Assembly: GCF_002368035.1 (NCBI RefSeq)
Contig: NZ_AP018222.1
Coordinates: 5,281,508 to 5,345,507, forward strand
Reading direction: 5' to 3'
Source: Nostoc linckia NIES-25
Lineage (GTDB): Bacteria; Cyanobacteriota; Cyanobacteriia; Cyanobacteriales; Nostocaceae
DNA: 64,000 nt
Made by a program: the position numbers and the translations under genes. How positions within the stretch are numbered: position 1 is the stretch's first letter; the number at the start of each line of letters is the position of its first letter. Below the pieces are notes generated by a model. The model saw only the letters and a list, made by a program, of their open reading frames with translations. It did no database searches and was not told the origin of the DNA. Positions 1 through 8,336 of the stretch are shown piece after piece.

Positions 1-395
1 TAGTCGTGGAATTTGCCAACCAACTGCACGAGCAGGGCATGAGCTACACGCGGGCGGCGGTGAAAGCCGGACAAGAACGTTTGCGACCGATTTTAATGAC
101 TTCCTTTGCAGCACTGTTAGGATTTTTGCCCTTGGTGATTTCTGAAGGCGCTGGAGCAAGTAGCCGTTGGTCTTTAGGCACAGCACTGTTTGGGGGGCTG
201 CTGCTTTCGACGTTCTTGAGTTTGTTCTTAGTCCCAATTCTCTATATTCTGGTTAAGACCTTGGCTCAATCTATATTGCCTCGTCACCGACGTGGAGGCT
301 CAAATCCTCCAGATTCTCCAAATGGAACTTCGGAATCTGGGCATATAGCTCTGCCTGCTGGCTCAAGTCAACAGCAGGATGGAAGAACTGCTTGA
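1..395 (+). CDS. RND efflux transporter, C-terminal end (partial)
   Basis: This is the last part of a resistance-nodulation-division inner-membrane pump (AcrB/HAE1 family), cut by the window edge. The reading frame is already open at base 3. The visible part carries the family's conserved stretch VEFAN followed by RLRPILMTS, then two hydrophobic segments (LLGFLPLVI; GLLLSTFLSLFLVPILYIL) that match the last transmembrane helices. Such pumps export drugs, solvents or metals using proton motive force, with a periplasmic adaptor and an outer-membrane channel. The polar tail after the last helix is ordinary. Substrate cannot be told. The family call is firm; the true start lies outside the window. 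Confidence 0.9.
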   Translation, partial: VVEFANQLHEQGMSYTRAAVKAGQERLRPILMTSFAALLGFLPLVISEGAGASSRWSLGTALFGGLLLSTFLSLFLVPILYILVKTLAQSILPRHRRGGSNPPDSPNGTSESGHIALPAGSSQQQDGRTA

Positions 396-412
396 TGGCC
401 ATGCGGCATGGG

Positions 413-578
413 GAGAGGGAAAGGGGTAAGGGGTAAAGGGGTAAGAGGTAAGGGAAAGGGGTAAGGGGAAAAGGGGAAAGATTAAATTTATTCCTTTTCC
501 CTTTAACCTTTTCCCTTTAACCTTTCCCCTTTAACCTTTTCCCTTTCCCCTTTAACCTTTCCCCTTTCCCCTGCTCCC
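413..578. repeat. Purine-rich array followed by its pyrimidine-rich complement
   Basis: About 75 bases of GGGGTAA/GGGGAAA-type repeats are followed by about 90 bases of the complementary CCCCTTT/TTAACC type, so the block can fold into a long imperfect hairpin. It fills the gap between two convergent genes. Similar blocks recur near 1838, 32999, 44350 and 59640. Confidence 0.8.
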
Positions 579-580
579 TT

Positions 581-1681
581 CTAAATCTGATAAGTCTGCC
601 TGATTACCTCTTCTATTGAACCTAAACGATGAAACTTTTCTATTAATTCATGGGACTTTGTTTTTCGGTTGGCAAGCAGCTTTTTTAATGGTGTTAAAAA
701 ATGAACATCTGGATCGTCTCCTAATGCAATTTCAGCTGCTTGCAAAACTTTTGTTGCATTGCTAAAAATATCCTCATTGTCAAAGCCTTTTTTTGCAGAC
801 ATTTGGTGCAAAGCTGCATCGGGTACTGTTGCTCTACACAGTAAGGTTTTATCTAACACCAACCCTTTCAATAATGCTAGTAAAGCTGCATAAATCGAGA
901 AATCATCACAACTATCACAAGCCTTAAATTCAATGCGTCCTACTTCAGCGGGAATGCGGGCGATTTTTGTTAAGGAAGGTCTGCTATGAATCAATTGTTC
1001 CTGTTTCTCAACAAAAACTAGGGCTGCTGGTCTTTTTCCTGTTCGGATAAATGTCCTTACTGATAATCCATCCCATAAAGCTCCATTATAAAAAGGGGAA
1101 CTATAACTAAAAGGAACAATGTAGGGACTGTAATAAGTTAATTTTCTGCCAATATCAATTAGATCTTCACTAGACAAATCTGCTAGTGAAATATTTAAAT
1201 CTGGCCCGTATGTTACCATATGAATATTAGCAGTTTGTTCGTCAGGTTCAGCCTCTAATTGTTTGATTTCATAATCATTTAATGGCGGTTGAGGTATAAA
1301 AATGGGATTGTATGGATTAAAACTGACTAAAACTGGTGAGAAACTAAAATTAGCAGCAACCTCACGTAGTAAGTGAAAACTTTCTGACAATTCGGTAATA
1401 GCGCCGTGAATATCGGGATGTATAGTTGTTCTAATTTCGATACCTTTAGAATGACAGTCTATCACCCGATCGCAATCTGCAAATCTTTCAAATCCCTCGA
1501 TGTACCATCTTTTTTTCTTAATACCCGCATCACCGACGCGCAGCTGAGGATAATCGCTGGGGTATATAGGTAGCTCTTCAATTATTTGATTGAAATCAGC
1601 AAATTTGGTATGGGAAAAATCAGCAAACTTACCTTCTTTGTTTAAGAAAGCGACTTCATGTTCAATGCCAAAAAGAAACAT
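581..1681 (-). CDS. GCS2-family glutamate-cysteine ligase-like protein
   Basis: A 366-residue protein resembling the carboxylate-amine ligases of the GCS2 family (glutamate-cysteine ligase/YbdK/EgtA type), cytosolic ATP-dependent enzymes that form amide bonds to glutamate. The N-terminus reads FGIEHEVAF, which fits the first acidic ligand motif of the family (G-x-E-x-E), and a later VGRIEFKACDSCDD segment fits the C-terminal part of the active site. The length is normal for the family. It stands alone, convergent with the RND gene and divergent from the broken gene at 2212. The actual substrate (glutathione-type or another) is inference; the cyanobacterial gshA itself usually looks somewhat different. 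Confidence 0.65.
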   Translation of the reverse strand: MFLFGIEHEVAFLNKEGKFADFSHTKFADFNQIIEELPIYPSDYPQLRVGDAGIKKKRWYIEGFERFADCDRVIDCHSKGIEIRTTIHPDIHGAITELSESFHLLREVAANFSFSPVLVSFNPYNPIFIPQPPLNDYEIKQLEAEPDEQTANIHMVTYGPDLNISLADLSSEDLIDIGRKLTYYSPYIVPFSYSSPFYNGALWDGLSVRTFIRTGKRPAALVFVEKQEQLIHSRPSLTKIARIPAEVGRIEFKACDSCDDFSIYAALLALLKGLVLDKTLLCRATVPDAALHQMSAKKGFDNEDIFSNATKVLQAAEIALGDDPDVHFLTPLKKLLANRKTKSHELIEKFHRLGSIEEVIRQTYQI

Positions 1682-2211
1682 TATGTAAACCTTAATTAAT
1701 GATAATTAACATCAACAAAACCGCGATTAATTGACACTGTTCGATTTGATTAAAAAACTGTCGCCCAATAACTACAAAGTCTGGTGAGTCAATGGCAAAT
1801 CTCGAATGACACCCAAGTTAATACTTGTCGGGTTTTGGGGAAAAGGGGAAGGTGGGGTCCTCTCTGGGGATAAGGGGCGGGGGAAAGGGAAAAGAAAAAA
1901 CCTTTAACCTTTTCCCCAAACCCAATTACGAGTTAAAAATGCACAAAGTGAGAAGTATTGACACCCAAGTTAACTTTGGTTTTACTCATGGATACTCCAT
2001 TAGACGCATTAATTTCTCCTTGTGGGATAATTAAAAATTTTTCTCAAGAGGATTCTGAGATAGATTTTAGCTCAAGACTGAGTGCGGCGATTTAAAAACA
2101 TGCTTAGGTTGACTTTTCATGGACGGCAGGGTGCGATCGCTTTGTTGATTTTTGTCTGGGGAAAGTGCAAAATCAACGAAGTTCAAGGTAATCAGTTGTA
2201 CAATCTTTTCC
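1682..2211. other. Intergenic region with G-rich block between 14-bp direct repeats
   Basis: No convincing gene. The 14-mer GACACCCAAGTTAA occurs at 1808-1821 and 1960-1973 and brackets a G/A-rich array (about 1838-1918). A 69-codon open frame at 1825 is a product of the repeat. The 80 bases next to the ligase gene are AT-rich and probably hold its promoter. Confidence 0.6.
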
Positions 2212-3027
2212 ATGTATGACGACACCTGCCGATTCCTTGCCGAACACTTCTCGGCCGACTTCGCCAGTTGGCTGTTAGGAAAGCCTGTCACGATGACAGA
2301 ACTCAAACCCTCTGAACTCTCCCTCGATCCGATCCGCAAGGCAGCGCTGTGCGGGGGTTCCCCCCGTTGAGGCGACTGCCGCGCCGATGCCCTAATTTTG
2401 CTGGAATCAGACGAATCTGTTTTGCATATCGAGTTTCAAACACTTCCCAAGAACAATATTCCATTCCGTGTTTTGGATTACCGCGTGCGAATGTACCGCA
2501 AAGATCCAACTAAACCAATGCGACAAGTTGTGATTTACCTGAAGCAGACTGCATCGCAGTTGGTTTATCAAACGAGTTTCACAATGGAACGCACACGGCA
2601 TGAATTTGATGTCATTCGTTTGTGGGAGCAACCTGCCTCACTGTTTCTGCAATATCCCGGACTGATTCCCTTTGCAGTTCTCGGTCAAAGTCAGGATGCA
2701 GAGGAAACGTTACGCCAAGCAGCTCAAAGGATGGATCGGATTTCAGATCCCGCAACACAAGCAAATCTGATGGCAGCATCCGGGATTTTAGCTGGGCTAA
2801 AATTAGAAAATGAGGTCGTTTATCGCATATTACGGAGAGACATCATGCAGGAATCCGCCGTTTATCGTTCGATCTGGAGAGAGGCTGAGGAAGAAAAGAC
2901 ACGGGCGATCGCTATCAATCTCTTGCGTAGAGGAGTAGCGATTGACATTATTGCCCCTTCCACAGGCTTATCGATTGAAGAAGTTCAACAGCTTCAGCAG
3001 CAACTCAATGAATCTCCACAAAATTAG
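2212..3027 (+). pseudogene. Rpn/PDDEXK-family nuclease-like protein, broken by a repeat insertion
   Basis: Two open segments in the same frame (2212-2370 and 2371-3027) make one protein of the cyanobacterial Rpn/transposase-like PD-(D/E)xK family. The first part has the typical start (MYDDTCRFLAEHFSADFA, then TELKPSELSLDPIR), the second the nuclease core HIEFQT and LDYRVRMYRKDP and a helical C-terminus with REAEEEKTRAIAINLLRRG. They are separated only by a 45-bp repeat with an in-frame TGA at 2368-2370. Without those 45 bases the text reads DPIR-ADALILLESDES, as expected of the family. Known relatives are linked to RecA-independent recombination or lineage-specific expansion. The remaining sequence is well preserved, so the break looks recent. 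Confidence 0.8.
2338..2382. repeat. 45-bp palindromic small dispersed repeat inserted in a gene
   Basis: The insert begins AAGGCAGCGCTG and ends GGCGACTGCCGC, with a GCGGGGG-TT-CCCCCCGT core; its ends are imperfect inverted repeats (GGCAG...CTGCC). CCGC is present on both sides and may be a 4-bp target duplication. It resembles the small dispersed repeats known from Nostoc genomes. It adds exactly 15 codons, one of which is a stop. Confidence 0.75.
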
Positions 3028-3263
3028 CCCCAACTGCGTGGCGATCGCGGCACCACAAATCAATTGAAGCGCACTGACAAAGAAACGTTATCGCTGTTGT
3101 TGCAAAAGCGATCGGTAACCTAGCAACCGCACCGTTAAATCATCACAAGCCTATTTAGATGATAAAGTAAACTGATTTACAAGCTGCTACTGCACCCACT
3201 ATCTTCATTGCCACCAGGTAGGGTAGCTTAGTAGTGACTAAGGAAAGCGTGAAGCGTAAGTTT

Positions 3264-3944
3264 ATGACAAGTACTGTTCAATCCCCCTACAGCAGCGAAC
3301 AAATTGCCGCTTGGTTGCGTGGACTGCTTACTATTGCTTGGGCTGATGGCAATTATGATGAACACGAGCAAGAAATAATTGCCACCATTACTAAAGATGA
3401 ATTAGCTCCTAAGATTCAATGGGAGGATTCGCCAGAGATCATTTCCCCTGAAGAATTAGCCGCAGCGTTGGGCAAAGGTACGCCAGCAGCGGAAAATTTC
3501 TTGCGGACAGCGGTGATGGTAGCGATCGCAGATGGTACTTATTCTCCCAGCGAAGATGAGGTTCTGCAACAGTTCTGCCAAGCCTTAGAACAACCACAGG
3601 ATATACTCGAAGCCCTCCGCCACACCCTAGAACATCCAGAGCAAATTACCCCCACTATCCCCGCAACTGGACTTACAAAACGTCAAATTGATGCACTACA
3701 CCCCCTGCGCGAGTGGCTCGATGGACTAGATATCCAAGACCCAAGAGTAGCCCGTTTTTTGTGTAAAATGATTCCCTCCCAGTGTCCCTTTGAGCGTGAT
3801 GTCATACTATTTGGACGCAAAATTGTGCATATACCACCGATGTGTAAAATTAACCCACTGTATGAACAACTGGTGGGCTTACGTTTCCGTGCCCTCTGCT
3901 ACTTGGCAGATAAATGCGGTGAAGATGTTTCGCCATATATTTAG
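3264..3944 (+). CDS. TerB-like protein with Mo-dependent nitrogenase C-terminal domain
   Basis: The N-terminal half (about residues 10-120) is a helical TerB-type domain (AAWLRGLLTIAWADGNYDEHE, with a second related half AVMVAIADGTYSPSEDE), a fold tied to tellurite resistance and stress modules. The last 80 residues match the 'Mo-dependent nitrogenase C-terminal' family common in cyanobacteria (HPLREWLDGLDIQDPRVARF; CPFERDV; CKINPLYEQLVGLRFRAL). No enzymatic role is established for either part. I prefer the ATG at 3264; a GTG at 3234 would add ten residues. It is an isolated gene, followed by heptamer repeats. Confidence 0.75.
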   Translation: MTSTVQSPYSSEQIAAWLRGLLTIAWADGNYDEHEQEIIATITKDELAPKIQWEDSPEIISPEELAAALGKGTPAAENFLRTAVMVAIADGTYSPSEDEVLQQFCQALEQPQDILEALRHTLEHPEQITPTIPATGLTKRQIDALHPLREWLDGLDIQDPRVARFLCKMIPSQCPFERDVILFGRKIVHIPPMCKINPLYEQLVGLRFRALCYLADKCGEDVSPYI

Positions 3945-3973
3945 TACAGACGCGATTAATCGCGTCTGTACAA

Positions 3974-4005
3974 TAGTCATTGGTCATTAGTCATTAGTCA
4001 TTAGT
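3974..4005. repeat. Heptanucleotide tandem repeat (TCATTAG/TCATTGG)
   Basis: About four copies of a 7-bp unit, of the type called short tandemly repeated repetitive sequences in heterocystous cyanobacteria. Non-coding. Confidence 0.85.
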
Positions 4006-4016
4006 TAGGCGGCATA

Positions 4017-4178
4017 ATGTCAAGTAGGAGGTTTCAAGAATTACGAGTTTATCAATTGGCAGAAAGATTAGCTGACGACATCTGGAAAATTGTTAACGGA
4101 TGGGAGTCATCGAAACTCCTGGGTCTGAAACCCCGTCCTTTTGGGAGGGCTTTACAAAAAATTGAGCGCTCAAACTAA
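4017..4178 (+). pseudogene. Truncated four-helix-bundle (23S-intervening-type) protein
   Basis: A 53-codon frame whose first 30 residues (RRFQELRVYQLAERLADDIW) match the start of the four-helix-bundle proteins usually about 120 residues long (Avd-like / 23S rRNA intervening-sequence proteins). Homology then stops abruptly at WES, and the remaining 23 codons are read from a hairpin-rich segment (CCTGGGTCTGAAACCCCG and GTCCTTTTGGGAGGGC) that resembles the end of an IS200/IS605-type element. I read it as a gene remnant cut by an insertion and later loss of that element. The IS origin is inference. Confidence 0.6.
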
Positions 4179-4235
4179 TCAATAATGACCTTGCACCCTA
4201 ATTAAACGCATATCTAAAGTCAATTGGCAATATTC

Positions 4236-4278
4236 CAAATGACCAATGACCAATGACCAACGACCAATGACCAATGAC
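4236..4278. repeat. Heptanucleotide tandem repeat (CCAATGA)
   Basis: Six near-identical copies of CCAATGA directly upstream of obgE; the last copy ends only 5 bases before its ATG. Confidence 0.85.
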
Positions 4279-4283
4279 TAATT

Positions 4284-5306
4284 ATGCAATTTATTGACCA
4301 AGCAGAAATTGAAGTTGCAGCTGGCAAAGGCGGCGACGGTATTGTCGCCTTCCGGCGGGAGAAATATGTGCCGGCTGGTGGCCCCTCTGGTGGTAACGGA
4401 GGACGAGGAGGTTCGGTAATTTTCGTTGCCGATGGAAACCTACAAACCTTGCTGGATTTTAGATATAATCATCGCTTTCAAGCCGAAAACGGCAGTCGTG
4501 GAGGCCCGAATAATTGCACTGGGGCTAATGGCAAAGATTTGATTGTTGAAGTTCCCTGCGGTACAGCTGTTTATGATGCCGAAACTGGGGAATTGTTGGG
4601 GGATTTAATTGAGCCTCAGCAGACTTTAGATGTTGCCAAAGGTGGTAAAGGTGGACTGGGAAATCAGCATTTTTTGAGCAACCGTAACCGCGCCCCAGAA
4701 TACGCTCTCCCAGGATTACCGGGGGAAATAAAGCAGTTGCGCCTAGAGTTGAAACTTTTGGCAGAAGTCGGAATTATTGGCTTACCAAATGCTGGTAAAT
4801 CGACTTTAATTTCATCTTTATCAGCTGCACGCCCAAAAATCGCAGACTACCCCTTCACCACTTTGATTCCTAATTTGGGTGTAGTGCGGAAACCCACTGG
4901 CGATGGTACGGTTTTCGCTGACATACCCGGACTAATTGAAGGAGCTGCCGGAGGGGCTGGACTAGGACATGATTTTTTACGTCATATCGAGCGCACGCGG
5001 GTGCTACTCCACTTAATTGATGCCACCAGCGATGATGTGGTTGGAGATTATAACACCATTCAGCAAGAATTAAAAGCTTATGGAAGAGGTTTAACAGAGC
5101 GATCGCAAATTTTGGCGTTAAATAAAATTGATGCAGTCGATCGCGAAACTGTAGATTTAGAAGCATTAGCTACCCAACTAAATCATCTCTCCTACGCCCC
5201 GGTTTTTCTGATTTCAGCAGTTACCCGCACCGGCTTAGAGCCGATGTTACAGCAAATCTGGGAAATTCTCGACCAAATGAAGCCGGCTGAAGAATTATTT
5301 CGATAA
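4284..5306 (+). CDS. obgE: GTPase ObgE/CgtA
   Basis: Complete 340-residue Obg-family GTPase, an essential ribosome-associated GTP-binding protein that acts in 50S subunit assembly and stress response. Residues 1-158 are the glycine-rich Obg fold (GKGGDG, GGPSGGNGGRGG, GGKGGLGN). The G domain follows with G1 GLPNAGKST (about 166-174), the switch FTT (191-193), G3 DIPG (213-216) and G4 NKID (280-283). The C-terminal extension of E. coli ObgE is absent, as is usual in cyanobacteria. No ribosome-binding site is obvious because the upstream bases are the heptamer array. The gene is monocistronic. Confidence 0.97.
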   Translation: MQFIDQAEIEVAAGKGGDGIVAFRREKYVPAGGPSGGNGGRGGSVIFVADGNLQTLLDFRYNHRFQAENGSRGGPNNCTGANGKDLIVEVPCGTAVYDAETGELLGDLIEPQQTLDVAKGGKGGLGNQHFLSNRNRAPEYALPGLPGEIKQLRLELKLLAEVGIIGLPNAGKSTLISSLSAARPKIADYPFTTLIPNLGVVRKPTGDGTVFADIPGLIEGAAGGAGLGHDFLRHIERTRVLLHLIDATSDDVVGDYNTIQQELKAYGRGLTERSQILALNKIDAVDRETVDLEALATQLNHLSYAPVFLISAVTRTGLEPMLQQIWEILDQMKPAEELFR

Positions 5307-5316
5307 TTATTAGTAT

Positions 5317-5343
5317 TTAGTCATTAGTCATTAGTCATTAGTC
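5317..5343. repeat. Heptanucleotide tandem repeat (TCATTAG)
   Basis: Three to four copies just after obgE; same family as the array at 3974. Confidence 0.8.
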
Positions 5344-5459
5344 CTTTGTCTAAAACTAATTACCAATGTCCCATGCTCTATACTTCGGCTACACTCTCCC
5401 AAGGCTCATTACAAGTGCCCCATACCCTATGCCCTATATCCCATGCCCAAGATTAGAAA

Positions 5460-7874
5460 TTATTTTGATATATGCTGGTTCAAGGGTATCTTAATTACAA
5501 ATTCAGCACCTTTTCCTAGCTGCGAAATACATTCTAAGGAACCACTATGTCTTTCTGTAATGATTTGGTAGCTGATGGCAAGTCCCATTCCCGTACCTTT
5601 GCCGATGGGCTTGGTAGTGAAAAATGGATCGAAAATCTGTTTTTGCACATCCTCTCGTATTCCCAATCCGTTGTCAGCAATTCTAATTGTTATTTGATTT
5701 CGCTCCAAGAGTTGGGTACGAATGCGAATCTTGGGTATTAAGTATAGGGCATTGGAAGTGTGTGAGGTGTGGGAAGTTATTTGATCATCTCCCCGCACTT
5801 CCCATACTTCCCCATTTCCCCACTCTGCACTCCCAACTCCCTGTTCCAAAGCATCGATCGCATTTGTCAAAATGTTCAAAAATACTTGGTTTAGCTGCCC
5901 AGCGTAACATTCAACTAAAGGTAGTTTGTCGTATTCTTTAATTACCTCAATTTTTGGGCATTGGTCGTTAGCTTTGAAGCGATTTTGCAAAATCATCAAA
6001 GTACTATCGATTCCTTCATGGATATCAACTGCTTTCATTTCGGCTTCATCTAAGCGGGAAAAAGTTCGTAGGGAAAGCACAATATCTCGAATGCGGTCTG
6101 CGCCAACTTTCATGGAGTTAAATATTTGTGGCAAATCTAATTTTAAAAAATCTAGTTCGATGAATTCTACAAAATCCTGAATTTCTCGCACAGGTTTGGG
6201 ATAGTGTTTTTGGTATAGTTGCAAAAGTAAAAGTAAATCTTCCATGTATTGATTTGCTGGGCTGAGGTTACCATAAACAAAATTCACTGGGTTGTTAATT
6301 TCGTGAGCCACTCCTGCAACTAATTGACCCAAGCTAGACATCTTTTCACTTTGAACTAACTGAATTTGGGTGCGTTGAAGTTTGTCGAGTGCTTGTTGAA
6401 GTTCTTGAGTTTGTCGTCGTAGTTGTTCTTGGGACTTCAGTAAAGCTTCCTTAGCTCGTTGGCGTTCTGTGATATCCAGCACCATTGAAGCAACACCAAT
6501 CACCTGACCATTAGGATCTACTAAAGGGTTGTTATACCATTCGCAGACTATCGTTTTACCATCTTTGGTGACGTTTTCGTTAGTACTAAAATTGCCTCCT
6601 TGTTGTGTTAACAAAGTAGTAGCAATCTGATTAACGTGTTTTCTAACATTTTCAGGAATTATAATCTCAAAAGAATTTCCCAGCATTTCCTCTGTGCTGT
6701 ATCCGAATATTTTTTCTGCTGCGCGATTCCATGTTTGAATCTCAAAATTGGTATTCCATTCAATAATCGCTAAAGGTGTTTGTTCAACCAGCAAGGCCAG
6801 TCTTCGCTGTGAAGCCTTGAGTTGTGCTTCTGCTTGTCTATATTCGGTAACCTCACGAAAATACCAAATCCTACCGTAACAGTCTTCTACCCCTTGCTTG
6901 CTACCGACTGGCGCTGAATAGCGGTCAAAAATTTTTCCAGACTTGAGGAAAATTTCATCGCGGCTAGTTTGTTGGGGATGTTGGTAAAGATACTCCACTT
7001 TAGACAAGAATTCCTCTGGATCGACTAATTGGTCGAGTACCCATCCGAGGAGTTGGCGATCGTCGTTTGTTTGGATCGTTTGTGGCGGAATTTGCCATAA
7101 TTGACAAAATTTCTGATTGTATGATGCAATTTGGCGATTTTCATCAACAATTAGAATTGCGTCGATGGAAGCTTCTTGTTGAGCTTGCAGCACAGCATTG
7201 GTGCGGTGTAAATTTTGTTCTGTTTGCTCGCATTCAAGCAGTACGGCTTGCTGTTGGCTATCCTTAACTAAGTAATTATCTGCTAAATCCTGGTAACGCT
7301 GACGTTCTGATTTTGCTGTTTGATAAGCGATCGCTAGTTCTTTGTTTTCTTGGCACACTTCTTCCAAGCCTTTCCGAAGTGCCCCATTGATTTGTATTAT
7401 TTCTGTTATCTCAGTAATATTACTAGCTTTACTAATGACGCTCAAAAGTTTATCGGCTTGTTCGTGTGAAATCAGATCGCGAATACTACCTAGCAAAAAT
7501 TTATTACCAGCTTCATCTTCAAAACCAGATTTTTTTGTACAAACCACATGAGCTATACCCTGAGCATCAGTCAAAATATCCAGGTTTTCATCAAGAATAT
7601 TTTTAGTGAAAATTAGCTCGTCTTTTTCCCAAAAAATATCAGCTTCTGGTTGAGGAAAAAAATCATAATCAGACTTGCCAATTAATTCTTCTCGGCTATG
7701 ACCCACGAAATTACAGTAGCTATCGTTAACTAATACCCAGCGGTGTTGACGGTCTTTGACAAAAATCGGGTCAGATATACTATTAATCATCTGACACATA
7801 AAGAGGAAGGAAAATTTTTGTTGGTAAGGGATTTTTTTGGGTGAGGTAATATCTAAGAATCTGGGATGGTTCAT
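5460..7874 (-). CDS. Multi-PAS sensor histidine kinase
   Basis: About 804 residues, soluble. Three PAS domains are visible: about 28-140 (SDPIFVKDRQHRWVLVND), 235-345 (ASIDAILIVDENRQIASYN) and 360-475 (LAIIEWNTNFEIQTWNRAAEKIFGYS with a PAC end VLDITER). A coiled coil leads into a HisKA-type dimerisation box with the phospho-accepting His in GVAHEINNPVNF (about 524), then a HATPase domain (NILTNAIDAL, DNGLGI, GKGTGMGLAIS). No transmembrane helix, so the signal is probably cytosolic. No receiver gene is adjacent; the kinase looks orphan. A TTG at 7904 opens the frame earlier, but the ATG at 7874 is the likelier start. A low-complexity run around residue 705 interrupts the ATPase domain and may be repeat-derived. 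Confidence 0.9.
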   Translation of the reverse strand: MNHPRFLDITSPKKIPYQQKFSFLFMCQMINSISDPIFVKDRQHRWVLVNDSYCNFVGHSREELIGKSDYDFFPQPEADIFWEKDELIFTKNILDENLDILTDAQGIAHVVCTKKSGFEDEAGNKFLLGSIRDLISHEQADKLLSVISKASNITEITEIIQINGALRKGLEEVCQENKELAIAYQTAKSERQRYQDLADNYLVKDSQQQAVLLECEQTEQNLHRTNAVLQAQQEASIDAILIVDENRQIASYNQKFCQLWQIPPQTIQTNDDRQLLGWVLDQLVDPEEFLSKVEYLYQHPQQTSRDEIFLKSGKIFDRYSAPVGSKQGVEDCYGRIWYFREVTEYRQAEAQLKASQRRLALLVEQTPLAIIEWNTNFEIQTWNRAAEKIFGYSTEEMLGNSFEIIIPENVRKHVNQIATTLLTQQGGNFSTNENVTKDGKTIVCEWYNNPLVDPNGQVIGVASMVLDITERQRAKEALLKSQEQLRRQTQELQQALDKLQRTQIQLVQSEKMSSLGQLVAGVAHEINNPVNFVYGNLSPANQYMEDLLLLLQLYQKHYPKPVREIQDFVEFIELDFLKLDLPQIFNSMKVGADRIRDIVLSLRTFSRLDEAEMKAVDIHEGIDSTLMILQNRFKANDQCPKIEVIKEYDKLPLVECYAGQLNQVFLNILTNAIDALEQGVGSAEWGNGEVWEVRGDDQITSHTSHTSNALYLIPKIRIRTQLLERNQITIRIADNGLGIREDVQKQIFDPFFTTKPIGKGTGMGLAISYQIITERHSGSLECISQLGKGAEFVIKIPLNQHISK

Positions 7875-8244
7875 ACCCGAATTTATATTTACAATTAAGC
7901 TCAAAAACAGCTATTTAACTATTTGCTTGTTAGCATAACTAACATTTAGTATTCCCAAGTTTAATGCAATTCCAACAACGAAAAATAAGCCAGACTTTAA
8001 AATTTAGAAGTTAAAATTGGTGAATACCACATCACAAAACAAAAAGCGAATACATAAGGCTTTGTTGGCTTTTAATTTTTTAAGCTAGATGTTTATGTAA
8101 TAAATGGCACAAAGATGGCATAAAAACACCAAGCGCAGGCATTTATCCGTATTTATCCGTATTAATATGCTGTAGCGCGGTTGTGTTGTATAACATAATT
8201 GATACAAAAGCTTAAACCCTTGCTTAAGGATAAAAAAACGGCGT
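7875..8244. other. Intergenic region left of the mobile element
   Basis: AT-rich, no gene. It holds a doubled ATTTATCCGT (about 8142-8161), otherwise nothing recognised. It should contain the kinase promoter and the host side of the integration site. Confidence 0.5.
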
Positions 8245-8258
8245 TAAACTAGAACCAC
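8245..8258 (+). other. Candidate attL core (14-bp direct repeat)
   Basis: TAAACTAGAACCAC, identical to 28464-28477. It lies 73 bases beyond the integrase stop codon. It is not part of a tRNA gene. Confidence 0.65.
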
Positions 8259-8316
8259 CTAGAAAAAATAAACAGCGATACACAACACGCTTTTCACATT
8301 TTCTTCGGTTAGTTTA

Positions 8317-8336
8317 CTACTGATTTGCTACTTAAA
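8317..8336 (+). repeat. Left copy of 20-bp inverted repeat (integrase-end)
   Basis: CTACTGATTTGCTACTTAAA is the exact reverse complement of 28392-28411. It overlaps the stop codon of the integrase gene. Probable arm-type binding site of the integrase or an excisionase. Confidence 0.75.

Noticed and set aside
1825..2034. 69-codon frame in the 1682-2211 gap
   Set aside because: Low-complexity G/K-rich product of a purine array, no ribosome-binding site.
8245..8258. tRNA-type attachment site
   Set aside because: No tRNA gene or tRNA 3' end at either boundary.
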